Shown here one piece after another: positions 10,701 through 16,567 of a stretch of 23,960 bases of DNA; positions within the stretch are counted from its first letter, which is position 1, and the number at the start of each line of letters is the position of its first letter. The notes below the pieces were generated by a model that ran no database searches, was not told the origin of the DNA, and saw nothing but the letters and a program-made list of their open reading frames with translations. This DNA is from Polyangiaceae bacterium (GTDB lineage: Bacteria > Myxococcota_A > Polyangia > Polyangiales > Polyangiaceae), in assembly GCA_022447485.1 (NCBI GenBank), contig JAKVCH010000003.1, forward strand, positions 1 to 23,960. Reading direction: 5' to 3'. The position numbers were made by a program, and so were the translations under genes.

Positions 10701-11032
10701 GCTTAGCCGGTGTGCTTTGGGATACGATTCCCCCTCGTGCACAACGCCGTTTGAGAGAGCTATGTGGGTTAATTAAGGGGGTTAATTATGATGCTTTACT
10801 TATGGACACGCGCCTTGTTCTGCGCCGCGCCGGCTTAGTCGCTTGTGGCGACTTAGAGACTGCCGTTCAAGATGTTTGCCGCGATGAAATGCTGGAAACG
10901 CCCAGCAATATGGCGCAATTAGCGCGCTTAGCCGAGTCATCCTTTGCGATGAAAGACTTATTGAATCTCGCCATTTCTCACGAATACGCTCAATTACGAT
11001 TTCGGCGCCAGGTCGGGGCAGAAAATTGGTGA
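4721..11032 (+). CDS. giant tetratricopeptide-repeat protein with conserved C-terminal domain
   Basis: From ATG 4721 this is 2,103 residues. The frame is open from 4580, but that part runs antisense to the PEGA gene's signal peptide; a GGGGA lies 12 bases before ATG 4721. No signal peptide or membrane segment is seen, so it is probably cytosolic. Residues of about 70-1640 form a nearly continuous alpha-solenoid of degenerate TPR-like helix pairs rich in Ala, Leu, Glu and Arg (for example DPLAWEELGTLGFW, GALQALSKAARLDEELGLE, ELVKLLDRRAELAQGPEERR). A low-complexity linker at about 1650-1740 contains a perfect tandem 15-base repeat. A globular C-terminal domain of about 360 residues follows and does not look like TPR; it includes ALFCPTTRGS, PPAVVVSGEIRELTRELEFY and an AACSPEH motif. 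Such proteins are probably protein-interaction scaffolds; no specific partner can be named. Function unknown, family architecture fairly sure. Confidence 0.9.
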   Translation: MPESVDLPPNSPKFMRSQSSKASSDPSLNHRSSSEFVETVPPSAVETVRDEEIPRYLGDNAVLAMLYAQVRQAIQNKEEQLVAERSGRLALQLMKRGIELRDAVELAERALPTLKDPALALELANCWAGSGDAARAAGILQEAIELLPEDQRGTAWRKVGKWQAQADRRRPAHQALRHAVGCDPKDPLAWEELGTLGFWSEIPRSEAARSFLAAATLYTRQGKRAASFENHLRAFEVDPSFEAAAEGLANALVVRGREAAADEVWRQHLRFASASTRAAFHQRKFLSALEKSQWAAALEYALEAELDIELDARALSDELSGNDQRSTRLFESLCLHSDPSSSTQESGEKSTWLPHWFSILIASHIHDWGREQTEELLRKYAALTRDQSGLEALGAVDTGLPISLYRQRLGLEEEGAIRRELRVQIAWREVLRGGWQAAFEVLEPLGNERNLEPGQAALLAIVSGRALRTVSRLRALALLAPHLPDEPRAVLLAVAAEGLLSQGFQEEARGHAELAASLLPSSGRVMATLARVALNDPQSASPLQLESSLAVLVAQGQACHVLAEAARRRRSYRLAMTWAERRFLLRPGDCAAANDYLKITVEGQDEPRILRALEQVFSRPLPLHALGESVISALEGLGQAPADLSFKAGELVLSQFGASSAAIIRALGSLASLGAGPRLAAMVLERQLVRAAPALRGELYLALAQSREQALDRVSACRALRKALSAGASPSAVKTVFADLGDVVEADARLAALNLRAELSSKNSDLAPAKLGSLYFQLGVARWDLAEDTAGALQALSKAARLDEELGLERFAHYLRVLAGLDGAVEHLTQLAHQTPEPRRSGRILGLGARILLEGGRKSEAFGLAEKALLLAPMQTEVLTLAERSSSSEEIVQLERLYHEASTATLGQFGERAVRYRAARFLENRGFADLGLSHAVAAFRAVPAEGVAYVLMRRLGESTGQLEPVVRALEDVAAKAVNNDERARWLEKAAAVTEGAAGAELSRVDILVRAALVRPEEATIRELTTTLSEVVRQATQARTVEELEERLAQVAEETRAHASGAHGATVCLLLAKSAFDDFANRELGLTQVRKALSCDCEVPYWQSLTHSLDLIATEPKSAHEILDIIVQLGLKKGKELGIPLLLWAAGLAERLKAEGVRAELLVQAADERPDDAELVSQARDCALRAGRPDLVEIVEELLPLEERARLVLERLPSKTAEEGLELLHELHIDELEISLRLRLLEAIAVRQEELGNELGAAAAWRQLDALDSSNELALRGLEREAERCGEFEELVKLLDRRAELAQGPEERRSVLMRRAVVLDTQLGRTADARRALEGLLKEFPESLSILRLVADSWERAGDSATAARAWEDAASAAVSSSDKVAAAARAAQAYFDAGEVQLARRVLDQEPVPGRECDLLRLKVAEALGDDVLKMTALIDLAGASATDIETAGRYYYEAALLSHQTNNLERTADLAHRAAMRLTENAETKLFAAEAQTICSTTQSGSLPQDAGQKILENLRDISGELEPEQAALAEVLRALALNSVEGLSEARRAIHLAQTRHGDQPLVLAAALSFELGSIEERLSNYQALIGTELRGLFSLSELLIEGARFGLSHGAFEVARNLAAAVGDDDPQKDVASLILTQVAHAESEAIAAEQKAVIEEAKAAREGLGSESVAPLAVGLTDETAAPNKADVDEISEKAGSLNRPSGAASSGAASSSAENSRDSSPSRRPASWRPSESTRNDEELVVLFEAGDLDAGRELLQKLYQVRGRQREAMIVAQHLAWACPADSGVLGSLLSLASRDGNEPLVLAVKHLLGTFGSGERVRPPKVDELDLQVDALQSVLWRGGRTPTAEAFAIIWEHAAGQFRKTFSDYSVSGVHRVSLSAPTVLSQLYRRTATVLGMGRTALFCPTTRGSIKMEVALLQPPAVVVSGEIRELTRELEFYLGAKLAACSPEHALVIACERPQIETLLEALQMAFGEGYERSSKPEPELARLAGVLWDTIPPRAQRRLRELCGLIKGVNYDALLMDTRLVLRRAGLVACGDLETAVQDVCRDEMLETPSNMAQLARLAESSFAMKDLLNLAISHEYAQLRFRRQVGAENW
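9836..9865 (+). repeat. tandem 15-bp direct repeat in the linker of the giant TPR gene
   Basis: TCAGGAGCGGCTTCT occurs twice head to tail and encodes Ser-Gly-Ala-Ala-Ser twice in the Ser/Ala-rich linker before the C-terminal domain. It is in frame and probably reflects slippage in a flexible linker. Confidence 0.9.
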
Positions 11033-11044
11033 AAGTGAAAAGAC

Positions 11045-11099
11045 GCTGTGGTTTTCTTGAGAGGAAAGAATTAGCGCGACATATTTGTCACAGCTTTTT
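11045..11099 (+). terminator. candidate terminator after the giant TPR gene
   Basis: GCTGTG (11045-11050, beginning 12 bases after the stop) pairs with CACAGC (11089-11094), followed by T5 (11095-11099). AAGACG just outside can also pair with CGTCTT beyond the T-run. The loop is long (about 38 bases), so this is only a moderate candidate. Confidence 0.4.
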
Positions 11100-11320
11100 C
11101 GTCTTGAGATCGTCAGAGTTGTCTCGAAATCACTGCTTTTTCTCTGCTTTTCGCCTTTACCCTCGGATTACGAGATTTTGGAACAGAAATTGCTAAACGT
11201 GTTACGGCGGGTGTTCGTTCGCGAGAGTGTTCCATGGCTCCTTTTTTAAAGCAGAATCAATTCAATCGATATTCATCCTGTCTCTCTCGAGTCGGGAGCC
11301 TAGGGCGATTGACTCGACGA

Positions 11321-13189
11321 ATGATGTTTCGTCGCAAGTTAGGTGCAATTGCAGCCCAGAGCCGCGCCTTGCCTAGGTTAGCCGCTCTGCTCCCTTCAAC
11401 TCTGTTTTTGGCGGTCTTGACTGGCTGCAATGTCGCCTACGATCTTGAGGAGGCGGCAACTTCGGCGAACGAATGTCAGGAGGACTCCGACTGTGGTTTT
11501 GGCATTTGCGATCAAGGAGTCTGTTTGGCTACCAACACCGATCTTAATTCGGTACTGGTGGAAGTAACCCCCGCGGCCAGCACCCAAAAAATAGCCGGTG
11601 TTCGGTTTTTACTTGACCGTGGTCAATTAGAGGAGGCCCCAACCGCAACCGAATCCGATGCTCTTCGCTCCGACGTTCTGATCGAATTACCCCACGTCAG
11701 TCAGGTCAGTGGCACTGTGAGCGGGGCTGATTTACGGCCGAGTAGCTGTGTTGACTATGTGGAGGCCGTAGCAGATGACGTTGCTCCTTCACAAGATGGC
11801 TCTCTGCCGGTGCGTGTCAGTCTCATTCCGCGGGAGCGGTTACTGGGGCTGACGAACCCTGCATTTGTGACAGAAGTAGACTCAGGTGATCAACGCTCTT
11901 ACTCATTTGAGCTCTCAGCTTCGCCCGGACAATACGACCTCTACGTCGAACCATTAGCCATGGCTGGAGATTGTGTTCGTCCGCCGTACTTGGTGATTGA
12001 TCAAGAAATAGCAGCCGGCGAGGTTCAAGTAGAGTTGGAGCTCCCTGAACCGAGTCGCCTCTCCCTGCGCGTTGATTGGCCGGATGCTACGACCGAGCTG
12101 GATGGCTGGACGGTGGCAGTATTGGAGCGCGATTCGGGCCGGCGACTTTCTAATATCGTTGAGCTTTCGCCAGACGCAAGAATCCCAGGAAAATCACAGT
12201 ACCAGATCGAGTTAGCCTATTCTCAGGTCGATGGGGGCGATCCCGATGCCACTGTGGAGTTGATACGTTTAGCCCCTCCTGAAACAAGCGTTGCGCCAAC
12301 CCTGTACTTTGAGCGACGTGTGGTTGAACTCTTGCAAGATTCGGTGGGAGTGATCGATCAAATTGGCGCTCTGAATGCTCCCGTCAGCCTCGAAGGTACG
12401 GTCGACTTTAGTCAGCCTGAGATGATGGCTAGGGCCGCTTTGAGCTTTTCCGCATTGAGCGTTGAGGGCGTAGCGCCGGGCACGGTAGCTAGTTTTGAGC
12501 GTATTGTTGAGAGCGATGAGCAGGGCCGCTTTCGCGCTGAGCTTTTGCCTGGAACCTACAGAGTATTGATTGAGCCTAGTGATCCTGGGTTTGCGCAGCG
12601 AGAGCTTGAGTTTGTTGTGTCGTCTGAAACGGCCGCCCAAGCCGTCTCTTTTGAGGTTGTTCCGCGCGCCCGCCTCACCGGTTCCATACTGAGCTTCACG
12701 GGTGATCCAGCTCCTGGTGTCAAAGTTGAGGCGATATCTCGTACAGCATCAAGCGCCTACAATAGTGATGACGCTGGGGCGACTTCTTTTGCCCGCGGCC
12801 GGTCCGTGGGCGTGATCTCGGAGAAAGATGGTCGTTTTGAGATCTTAGTTGATCCGGGCGAGTACGATCTTGTGGCCCGCACCGAGAGCGGAAGTGACTT
12901 TGCCTGGGCAGTTCATCTCGGGCTTTCTGTATCAGATGCTGACATTGGGCTTGGTACTCTTGACCTACCTTTGCCGATTAAGTTTCGTGGAATTCTCGAT
13001 AGCCTCGATGTTGGTAGTCTCCCCTCCGCTTTCGTGAGGGTGTACGCCTACCTCGATCAACAGAGGGATGTAGCGAACTTTGATGAGGCGGTTGAGTTGG
13101 TTCAGGTGGGAGAGGTGCGAGCGGATGAGTTTGGTGAGTTCAACTTGCTCTTACCCTCTTTTTTAAACTCCTTTGCAGACTCACCTTGA
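11321..13189 (+). CDS. lipoprotein with Cys-rich knot and repeated carboxypeptidase-regulatory-like beta modules
   Basis: From ATG 11321 this is 622 residues; an ATG at 11234 would give 651 but an unusually long 64-residue leader. The leader MMFRRKLGAIAAQ to LFLAVLTGC is a typical signal peptide II, with LTGC as lipobox (Cys36). Soon after comes CQEDSDCGFGICDQGVC, a short disulfide-rich segment common in Myxococcota lipoproteins. The rest is beta-rich and acidic. Repeated PGTYRVLIEP, PGEYDLVAR and PGQYDLYVEP motifs, each preceded by an EQGRFRAEL- or KDGRFEILV-type strand, match carboxypeptidase regulatory-like (transthyretin-fold) domains. They occur at least three times, with degenerate copies between. 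It is probably an outer-membrane-anchored surface or periplasmic protein; no catalytic motif is visible. It follows the giant TPR gene by about 290 bases with a possible terminator between, so it may be transcribed separately. Confidence 0.82.
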   Translation: MMFRRKLGAIAAQSRALPRLAALLPSTLFLAVLTGCNVAYDLEEAATSANECQEDSDCGFGICDQGVCLATNTDLNSVLVEVTPAASTQKIAGVRFLLDRGQLEEAPTATESDALRSDVLIELPHVSQVSGTVSGADLRPSSCVDYVEAVADDVAPSQDGSLPVRVSLIPRERLLGLTNPAFVTEVDSGDQRSYSFELSASPGQYDLYVEPLAMAGDCVRPPYLVIDQEIAAGEVQVELELPEPSRLSLRVDWPDATTELDGWTVAVLERDSGRRLSNIVELSPDARIPGKSQYQIELAYSQVDGGDPDATVELIRLAPPETSVAPTLYFERRVVELLQDSVGVIDQIGALNAPVSLEGTVDFSQPEMMARAALSFSALSVEGVAPGTVASFERIVESDEQGRFRAELLPGTYRVLIEPSDPGFAQRELEFVVSSETAAQAVSFEVVPRARLTGSILSFTGDPAPGVKVEAISRTASSAYNSDDAGATSFARGRSVGVISEKDGRFEILVDPGEYDLVARTESGSDFAWAVHLGLSVSDADIGLGTLDLPLPIKFRGILDSLDVGSLPSAFVRVYAYLDQQRDVANFDEAVELVQVGEVRADEFGEFNLLLPSFLNSFADSP

Positions 13190-13349
13190 GAGGTCGGTTG
13201 TACGTTGATGTCGTCTCCTGATTGACTTTTTCGCCCCGAGCTTTCGGCCTATCCAGTGAGATTAAAAGTTCGTTGATTATTTGAAATTTTTCACTGAACA
13301 GACTGGTTCCCCCAGGAGAGAGGAACTACTGTTCCAATCCACCGTGTCG

Positions 13350-14450
13350 ATGAGCAGCAAAAGTCACGAGCCTGAGTCGGGGCATGAAGAGCGCGCTGAG
13401 AGCACGGCTGTGGCTCTGCATGAGGTTTCTAACGCGCTCACCGTCGTTCTTGGCTGGCTTGATGTTGCTTTAGGCGGAGGTTCAGACGAAGATTTGAAAG
13501 ATGCCCTCACGATTGCTCAAGAGCATGCTCGTCGCGGTCAGAGGATGGCTCGTCGGGCTATTGGGGCAGAGGTCGAACCTCAAAACTTGAGGAGAGGTTG
13601 TGTTGAATTAGCTCAGTTCGTTATTCGCTCTGCTGCGCCTCAAGCGAGCGAGAAAGGCGTGAGTTTGCAAGTTGAGCTCGATTCAACAGTTAGTGATAAC
13701 GTAGAGGTTAGCGATACTGAATCACTGATTCAAGTGTTGACCAATCTTCTACTCAACGCCCTTGCGTTTTCACCGCGTGATTCCTCGATTACGCTCGCTG
13801 TGGGGCTCAGTGCCCAAAGCGTGAAGTTCACGGTCCAAGACCAAGGTCCGGGTGTCCCATTGCAGAGTCGTCCTCAGCTTTTTACAGCACCAGAGAGCAC
13901 TCGCGCCGGTGGTGCAGGAATTGGACTTCCTTATTCGCGTTCCTTGGCGCGCCGTCATGGAGGCGAGCTACTGTTATTAGACTGTCCAACGGGTGCGCGT
14001 TTTGAACTTCATTGGCCGACAGCGAGCAATGAGGAGAAGCATGATTCAAAGAAAGCTATCAAGGTAGCTCATCTTGAGGGGCTTCGTATTCTTCTCGTGG
14101 ATGACGATGAAGCGCTGACAACGATGGTGGAGCTCGGACTGGAAGCCCGGGGCGCCCAGGTCCTCGTCGCCCATGACCTCGAACAATTGAACCGATTATT
14201 GGATCGACGTCCGGTTCTGGACCTTGCCCTTCTTGACCTTTCGCCTCTCGGGGACCGACTCGAAGAGGTTGTGGATAGACTTCAGGCTTGTCTACCGGAA
14301 GCTCCGATTGCTCTACTGAGTGGACAACCTACCGGCGTTCCACCGGAAGTTGAGGGCAGGGTAAAGGATTGGATCAGAAAGCCCTTTGAGATTGCTGAAT
14401 TGACGGCGCGGATTCGAGCCTTGCTAGCATCTCAAAAGTGCTTGTCTTAA
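13350..14450 (+). CDS. soluble hybrid histidine kinase (HisKA-HATPase-REC)
   Basis: From ATG 13350 this is 366 residues; a TTG at 13281 would add 23, and neither has a good Shine-Dalgarno. The phosphoacceptor His24 lies in ALHEVSNALTVVLGWLDVAL, followed by a second dimerisation helix. The ATPase domain has the N box around residue 136 (QVLTNLLLNALAFSP), the G1 box DQGPG at about 164-168 and the G2 box GGAGIGL at about 187-193. A receiver domain follows: acidic triad DDD at about 251-253, phosphoacceptor Asp296 in ALLDL, Ser of LLSGQ, and the conserved Lys of IRKPF at about 344. All catalytic residues are present. There is no transmembrane, PAS or GAF domain, and only 23 residues precede the His, so it must sense through a partner or act as a phosphorelay element. 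No cognate output regulator is encoded next to it. Confidence 0.9.
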   Translation: MSSKSHEPESGHEERAESTAVALHEVSNALTVVLGWLDVALGGGSDEDLKDALTIAQEHARRGQRMARRAIGAEVEPQNLRRGCVELAQFVIRSAAPQASEKGVSLQVELDSTVSDNVEVSDTESLIQVLTNLLLNALAFSPRDSSITLAVGLSAQSVKFTVQDQGPGVPLQSRPQLFTAPESTRAGGAGIGLPYSRSLARRHGGELLLLDCPTGARFELHWPTASNEEKHDSKKAIKVAHLEGLRILLVDDDEALTTMVELGLEARGAQVLVAHDLEQLNRLLDRRPVLDLALLDLSPLGDRLEEVVDRLQACLPEAPIALLSGQPTGVPPEVEGRVKDWIRKPFEIAELTARIRALLASQKCLS

Positions 14451-14464
14451 TTTGATCGTCTTGC

Positions 14465-14478
14465 TTTGAGCGCTCAAA
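14465..14478. repeat. perfect 14-bp palindrome after the histidine kinase
   Basis: TTTGAGCGCTCAAA begins 14 bases after the kinase stop codon. It could be an operator or a small hairpin, but it has no U-tract on the plus strand beyond the A-run on its right side. Confidence 0.5.
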
Positions 14479-14611
14479 AAGTAGACTGCAGGAGCCCTCG
14501 TCGTTGAGTAGAATCAGTGTAGGGGCCTTGGTTCTGCTGCTGTCTCGCATGAATTCGACCGAGGAACCATTTCTCTCTTGACTTGTCGTCGTCTGCGCCT
14601 AACTTCCCCCT

Positions 14612-14697
14612 CCCCAAGCAATGAATCTCATTGTTGGGGCTTTGCCGACGAACTGTCATTAATTCGTCGGTGATGAAAATTATTCTTGAGAGAATAA
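14612..14697 (+). other. three consecutive stem-loops upstream of tRNA-Leu
   Basis: Three inverted repeats follow each other in 86 bases. (a) 14612-14639: CCCCAA and CAATGA pair with TCATTG and TTGGGG, with one bulged G and loop ATC. (b) 14645-14670: CCGACGAA pairs with TTCGTCGG around a 10-base loop. (c) 14680-14697: TTATTCT pairs with AGAATAA around TGAG. None is followed by a clear T-run. The set could be an RNA leader, a small RNA, operators, or processing structures for the tRNA that starts 21 bases later. No reading frame explains it. Confidence 0.6.
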
Positions 14698-14718
14698 GCC
14701 TTTTCGGAGGTACTGATT

Positions 14719-14801
14719 GCGCAGGTGGCGGAATGGCAGACGCGCTAGCTTGAGGTGTTAGTGGGGTAATTCCCGTGGAGGTTCGAGTCCTCTTCTGCGC
14801 A
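14719..14801 (+). tRNA. tRNA-Leu (anticodon GAG)
   Basis: The 83 bases fold as a class II tRNA. The acceptor stem is GCGCAGG with TCTGCGC, ending in discriminator A; CCA is not encoded. The D arm is GCG...CGC enclosing GAATGGCAGA. The anticodon arm is CTAGC-TTGAGGT-GTTAG with anticodon GAG, which reads CUC and CUU leucine codons. A long variable arm (GGGGTAATTCCC) and a T arm around TTCGAGT complete it. The long variable arm and anticodon agree with leucine. Confidence 0.95.
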
Positions 14802-14802
14802 C

Positions 14803-14845
14803 AAGAAACCCCCTAGAAGAAATTCTTCTAGGGGGTTTCTTTTTT
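14803..14845 (+). terminator. strong Rho-independent terminator after tRNA-Leu
   Basis: An almost perfect inverted repeat (left arm AGAAACCCCCTAGAAGAA, right arm TTCTTCTAGGGGGTTTCT) with a minimal loop starts two bases after the tRNA and runs into a T-tract at 14840-14845. The A-rich left flank may also let it stop minus-strand transcription. Confidence 0.95.
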
Positions 14846-14903
14846 CCCGGGGTAAACCGGGGCTGCGTTGCCGACTCGCCTGCGCAATCAGCCTGCCTAG
14901 CGA

Positions 14904-14948
14904 CCGGCCGCTCTCGGCGACGGCATCGGCTCGCCTCTCAGCGGCCGG
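14904..14948. other. GC-rich nested hairpin spanning the stop codon of the helical-repeat gene
   Basis: CCGGCCGC (14904-14911) pairs with GCGGCCGG (14941-14948). Inside, GGCGA (14916-14920) pairs with TCGCC (14931-14935) around CGGCATCGGC, leaving small TCTC/TCTCA internal loops. The stop codon at 14938-14940 lies in the internal loop. It may act as a 3' stabiliser or terminator of the minus-strand gene, although no U-tract follows. Confidence 0.55.
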
Positions 14949-16236
14949 CTCGCCTTTGGCTCAGTGGAGGCGGAGGCGCGAGAGAGGGTCGCGGTGAGGC
15001 TGTAGTCTTAGGCGGTGGTGGAACCATCGACTTTTTTGGTGCGCTAGCAGGTGCATTTGAGGTGGGCGCGGTTTTCGCCTGAGCCGCTCTTGCCTCATAA
15101 GCGATCAGGAGCTTGATCAACGTATTCGAATTAGGCTGCCCAGCTTTTGATGCCGCTGCGAGCTGATTGGGATCGAGGGTGTTGAGGAGAGCCGAGAGCG
15201 CCGAAGCCAGAATCTTCTGATTCGGGAAGGAGTCTTGGATATGCTCTTCTTGCTCCTCTGGGCCATCAAGGAGCAAGAGCTCGGAATACATCGACTCCAA
15301 CCCAAGCAACTCAGGTGAACTCAGACTTTGGGCGGAAGCTGGCAGTCGCTGAATGCTTGATAGCAGGCTAGTGGCACGCTGACGGGCTTCAGATTCGGCA
15401 GCATTCATCGATGCTGGTGCCCCTGCAGCCCCGGCCGCCGCTGATGCAGCTGCAGCTTGCTTCGGCTGGGCGATCGCTTTGGCTGCTGCCGCCTTCTTCT
15501 TGGTCTTTGCTGCGGCCTGAGCCTTCGAGGCTTGCTTCACGCTTGAGGGGGCAGACTTCGCTCCCTCGAAACCAGCGGCTCGTGCTACTTCGCCGAGAAT
15601 CACCGCATCCCAGATATGGGAGAGTGAGATGTGTTCCAGCCAGTTGCTGAGGCCGATACTTTCCAGCAGGAGCGTGGCGTTGAAGGGCTTCGATTCTAAA
15701 CCTGCCTCAATTGCGGCTACGAGCGTAGCTTGTACCGTCGCTGCTGGTAGGTCACTGGCGAGTCGCTCTGGTGAGACTGCACGAATGAGTTGCGGCAGGT
15801 TCAGCAGCTCTTCCTGAAGCGCTGTTTCGATCATGGCCAGTAGTCGTTGCTGGGAGCGCTTGCCTGATTCGAGCCAGAACTGCTCGCGAATTAAAAGCTC
15901 CCAGAGCTTTTGGGTGTCGAGGTAACGAACATGCTCGTCAATACTCACCACCTCCAGCAGATTAGCAGGAGTGCAAATTTTCTCATCAAGAGCAATTTGG
16001 AGGTCTTCGGCTGCAGCAGCCGTCGACTTTTTGGGAGCAATTTTAGCGTGGACGCCAGCTGCCTCCACTAATAAGCGAGCTCGAAGCTCGCTGGCTGGTT
16101 CTAACGCCGTCATCAGCGTTTCAGCATTGAAGTCTTTGTTGAGATGCTCGGGAGTGAGCCAGCTCTCGTTGAGCGCGAATTGGTAGCAGAGGGAGAGAAA
16201 GCGATCGGACGCAGTATCGAGTTGAGATTCGGGCAT
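14938..16236 (-). CDS. helical-repeat protein with Ala/Lys linker and Pro-rich tail, unknown function
   Basis: This 432-residue protein has no signal peptide or membrane segment and fits no family I can name. Residues of about 20-213 contain four copies of a unit of about 36 residues. They can be aligned on AL-x-E-x4-P-x2-L-x20-L-L: ALNESWLTPEHLNKDF (from 21), ALDEKICTPANLLEVV (82), ALQEELLNLPQLIRAV (139), and GLESKPFNATLLLESI (179). Residues of about 225-280 are a Lys/Ala/Gln-rich, probably unstructured linker. A second helical region at about 283-385 follows, ending in a tail with PPPP clusters and basic residues. An AAGG lies about 9 bases before ATG 16236. The architecture suggests a cytosolic adaptor or nucleoid- or polymer-binding protein, but that is a guess. 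It faces the tRNA terminator and is co-oriented with the HTTM gene 331 bases upstream. Confidence 0.85.
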   Translation of the reverse strand: MPESQLDTASDRFLSLCYQFALNESWLTPEHLNKDFNAETLMTALEPASELRARLLVEAAGVHAKIAPKKSTAAAAEDLQIALDEKICTPANLLEVVSIDEHVRYLDTQKLWELLIREQFWLESGKRSQQRLLAMIETALQEELLNLPQLIRAVSPERLASDLPAATVQATLVAAIEAGLESKPFNATLLLESIGLSNWLEHISLSHIWDAVILGEVARAAGFEGAKSAPSSVKQASKAQAAAKTKKKAAAAKAIAQPKQAAAASAAAGAAGAPASMNAAESEARQRATSLLSSIQRLPASAQSLSSPELLGLESMYSELLLLDGPEEQEEHIQDSFPNQKILASALSALLNTLDPNQLAAASKAGQPNSNTLIKLLIAYEARAAQAKTAPTSNAPASAPKKSMVPPPPKTTASPRPSLAPPPPLSQRRAGR

Positions 16237-16567
16237 GAGGCCGCCTTATGAGTATTGTTTAATGTAACTTTGGACGGCGAAGGCAGAGCTGTTCGAGGGA
16301 GGCTTGGCGTCGGCGTCCTTGATGGCTGTATGATGGCGCTAAATTAGCTCATGGCTCCATAGGAAACCGCTTTCTTTTGATGGAGTTATTTCTGTGGCCA
16401 GCAATCCATCGGCTAGGCTCACAGCAAAGCTATAATCTCACACTAAGATCGGAATTATTGACTAGAGCAGGTGGGTCTTCGCCCCGGTGCGGGTTCGGGG
16501 GAAATCATTGAAAACTGAAAACTTCTGTCAGACTTGCAGAAAAGAGAGAGGGCGCCCTTGGTCCCTT
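16237..16567. other. 331-base intergenic region, no gene seen
   Basis: It lies between two minus-strand genes and should hold the promoter of the helical-repeat gene and the 3' end of the gamma-carboxylase-like gene. I find no convincing coding frame. The only clear structure is a short inverted repeat, CCCCG/CGGGG at about 16482-16500. A weak TTCTG/CAGAA hairpin lies at about 16522-16541, just downstream of the gamma-carboxylase-like gene in its direction. Confidence 0.5.

Noticed and set aside
13189..13228. Possible terminator after the beta-module lipoprotein (GTCGGTT with GATTGAC before T5)
   Set aside because: The stem relies on three G-T pairs and a 20-base loop; too weak to annotate.
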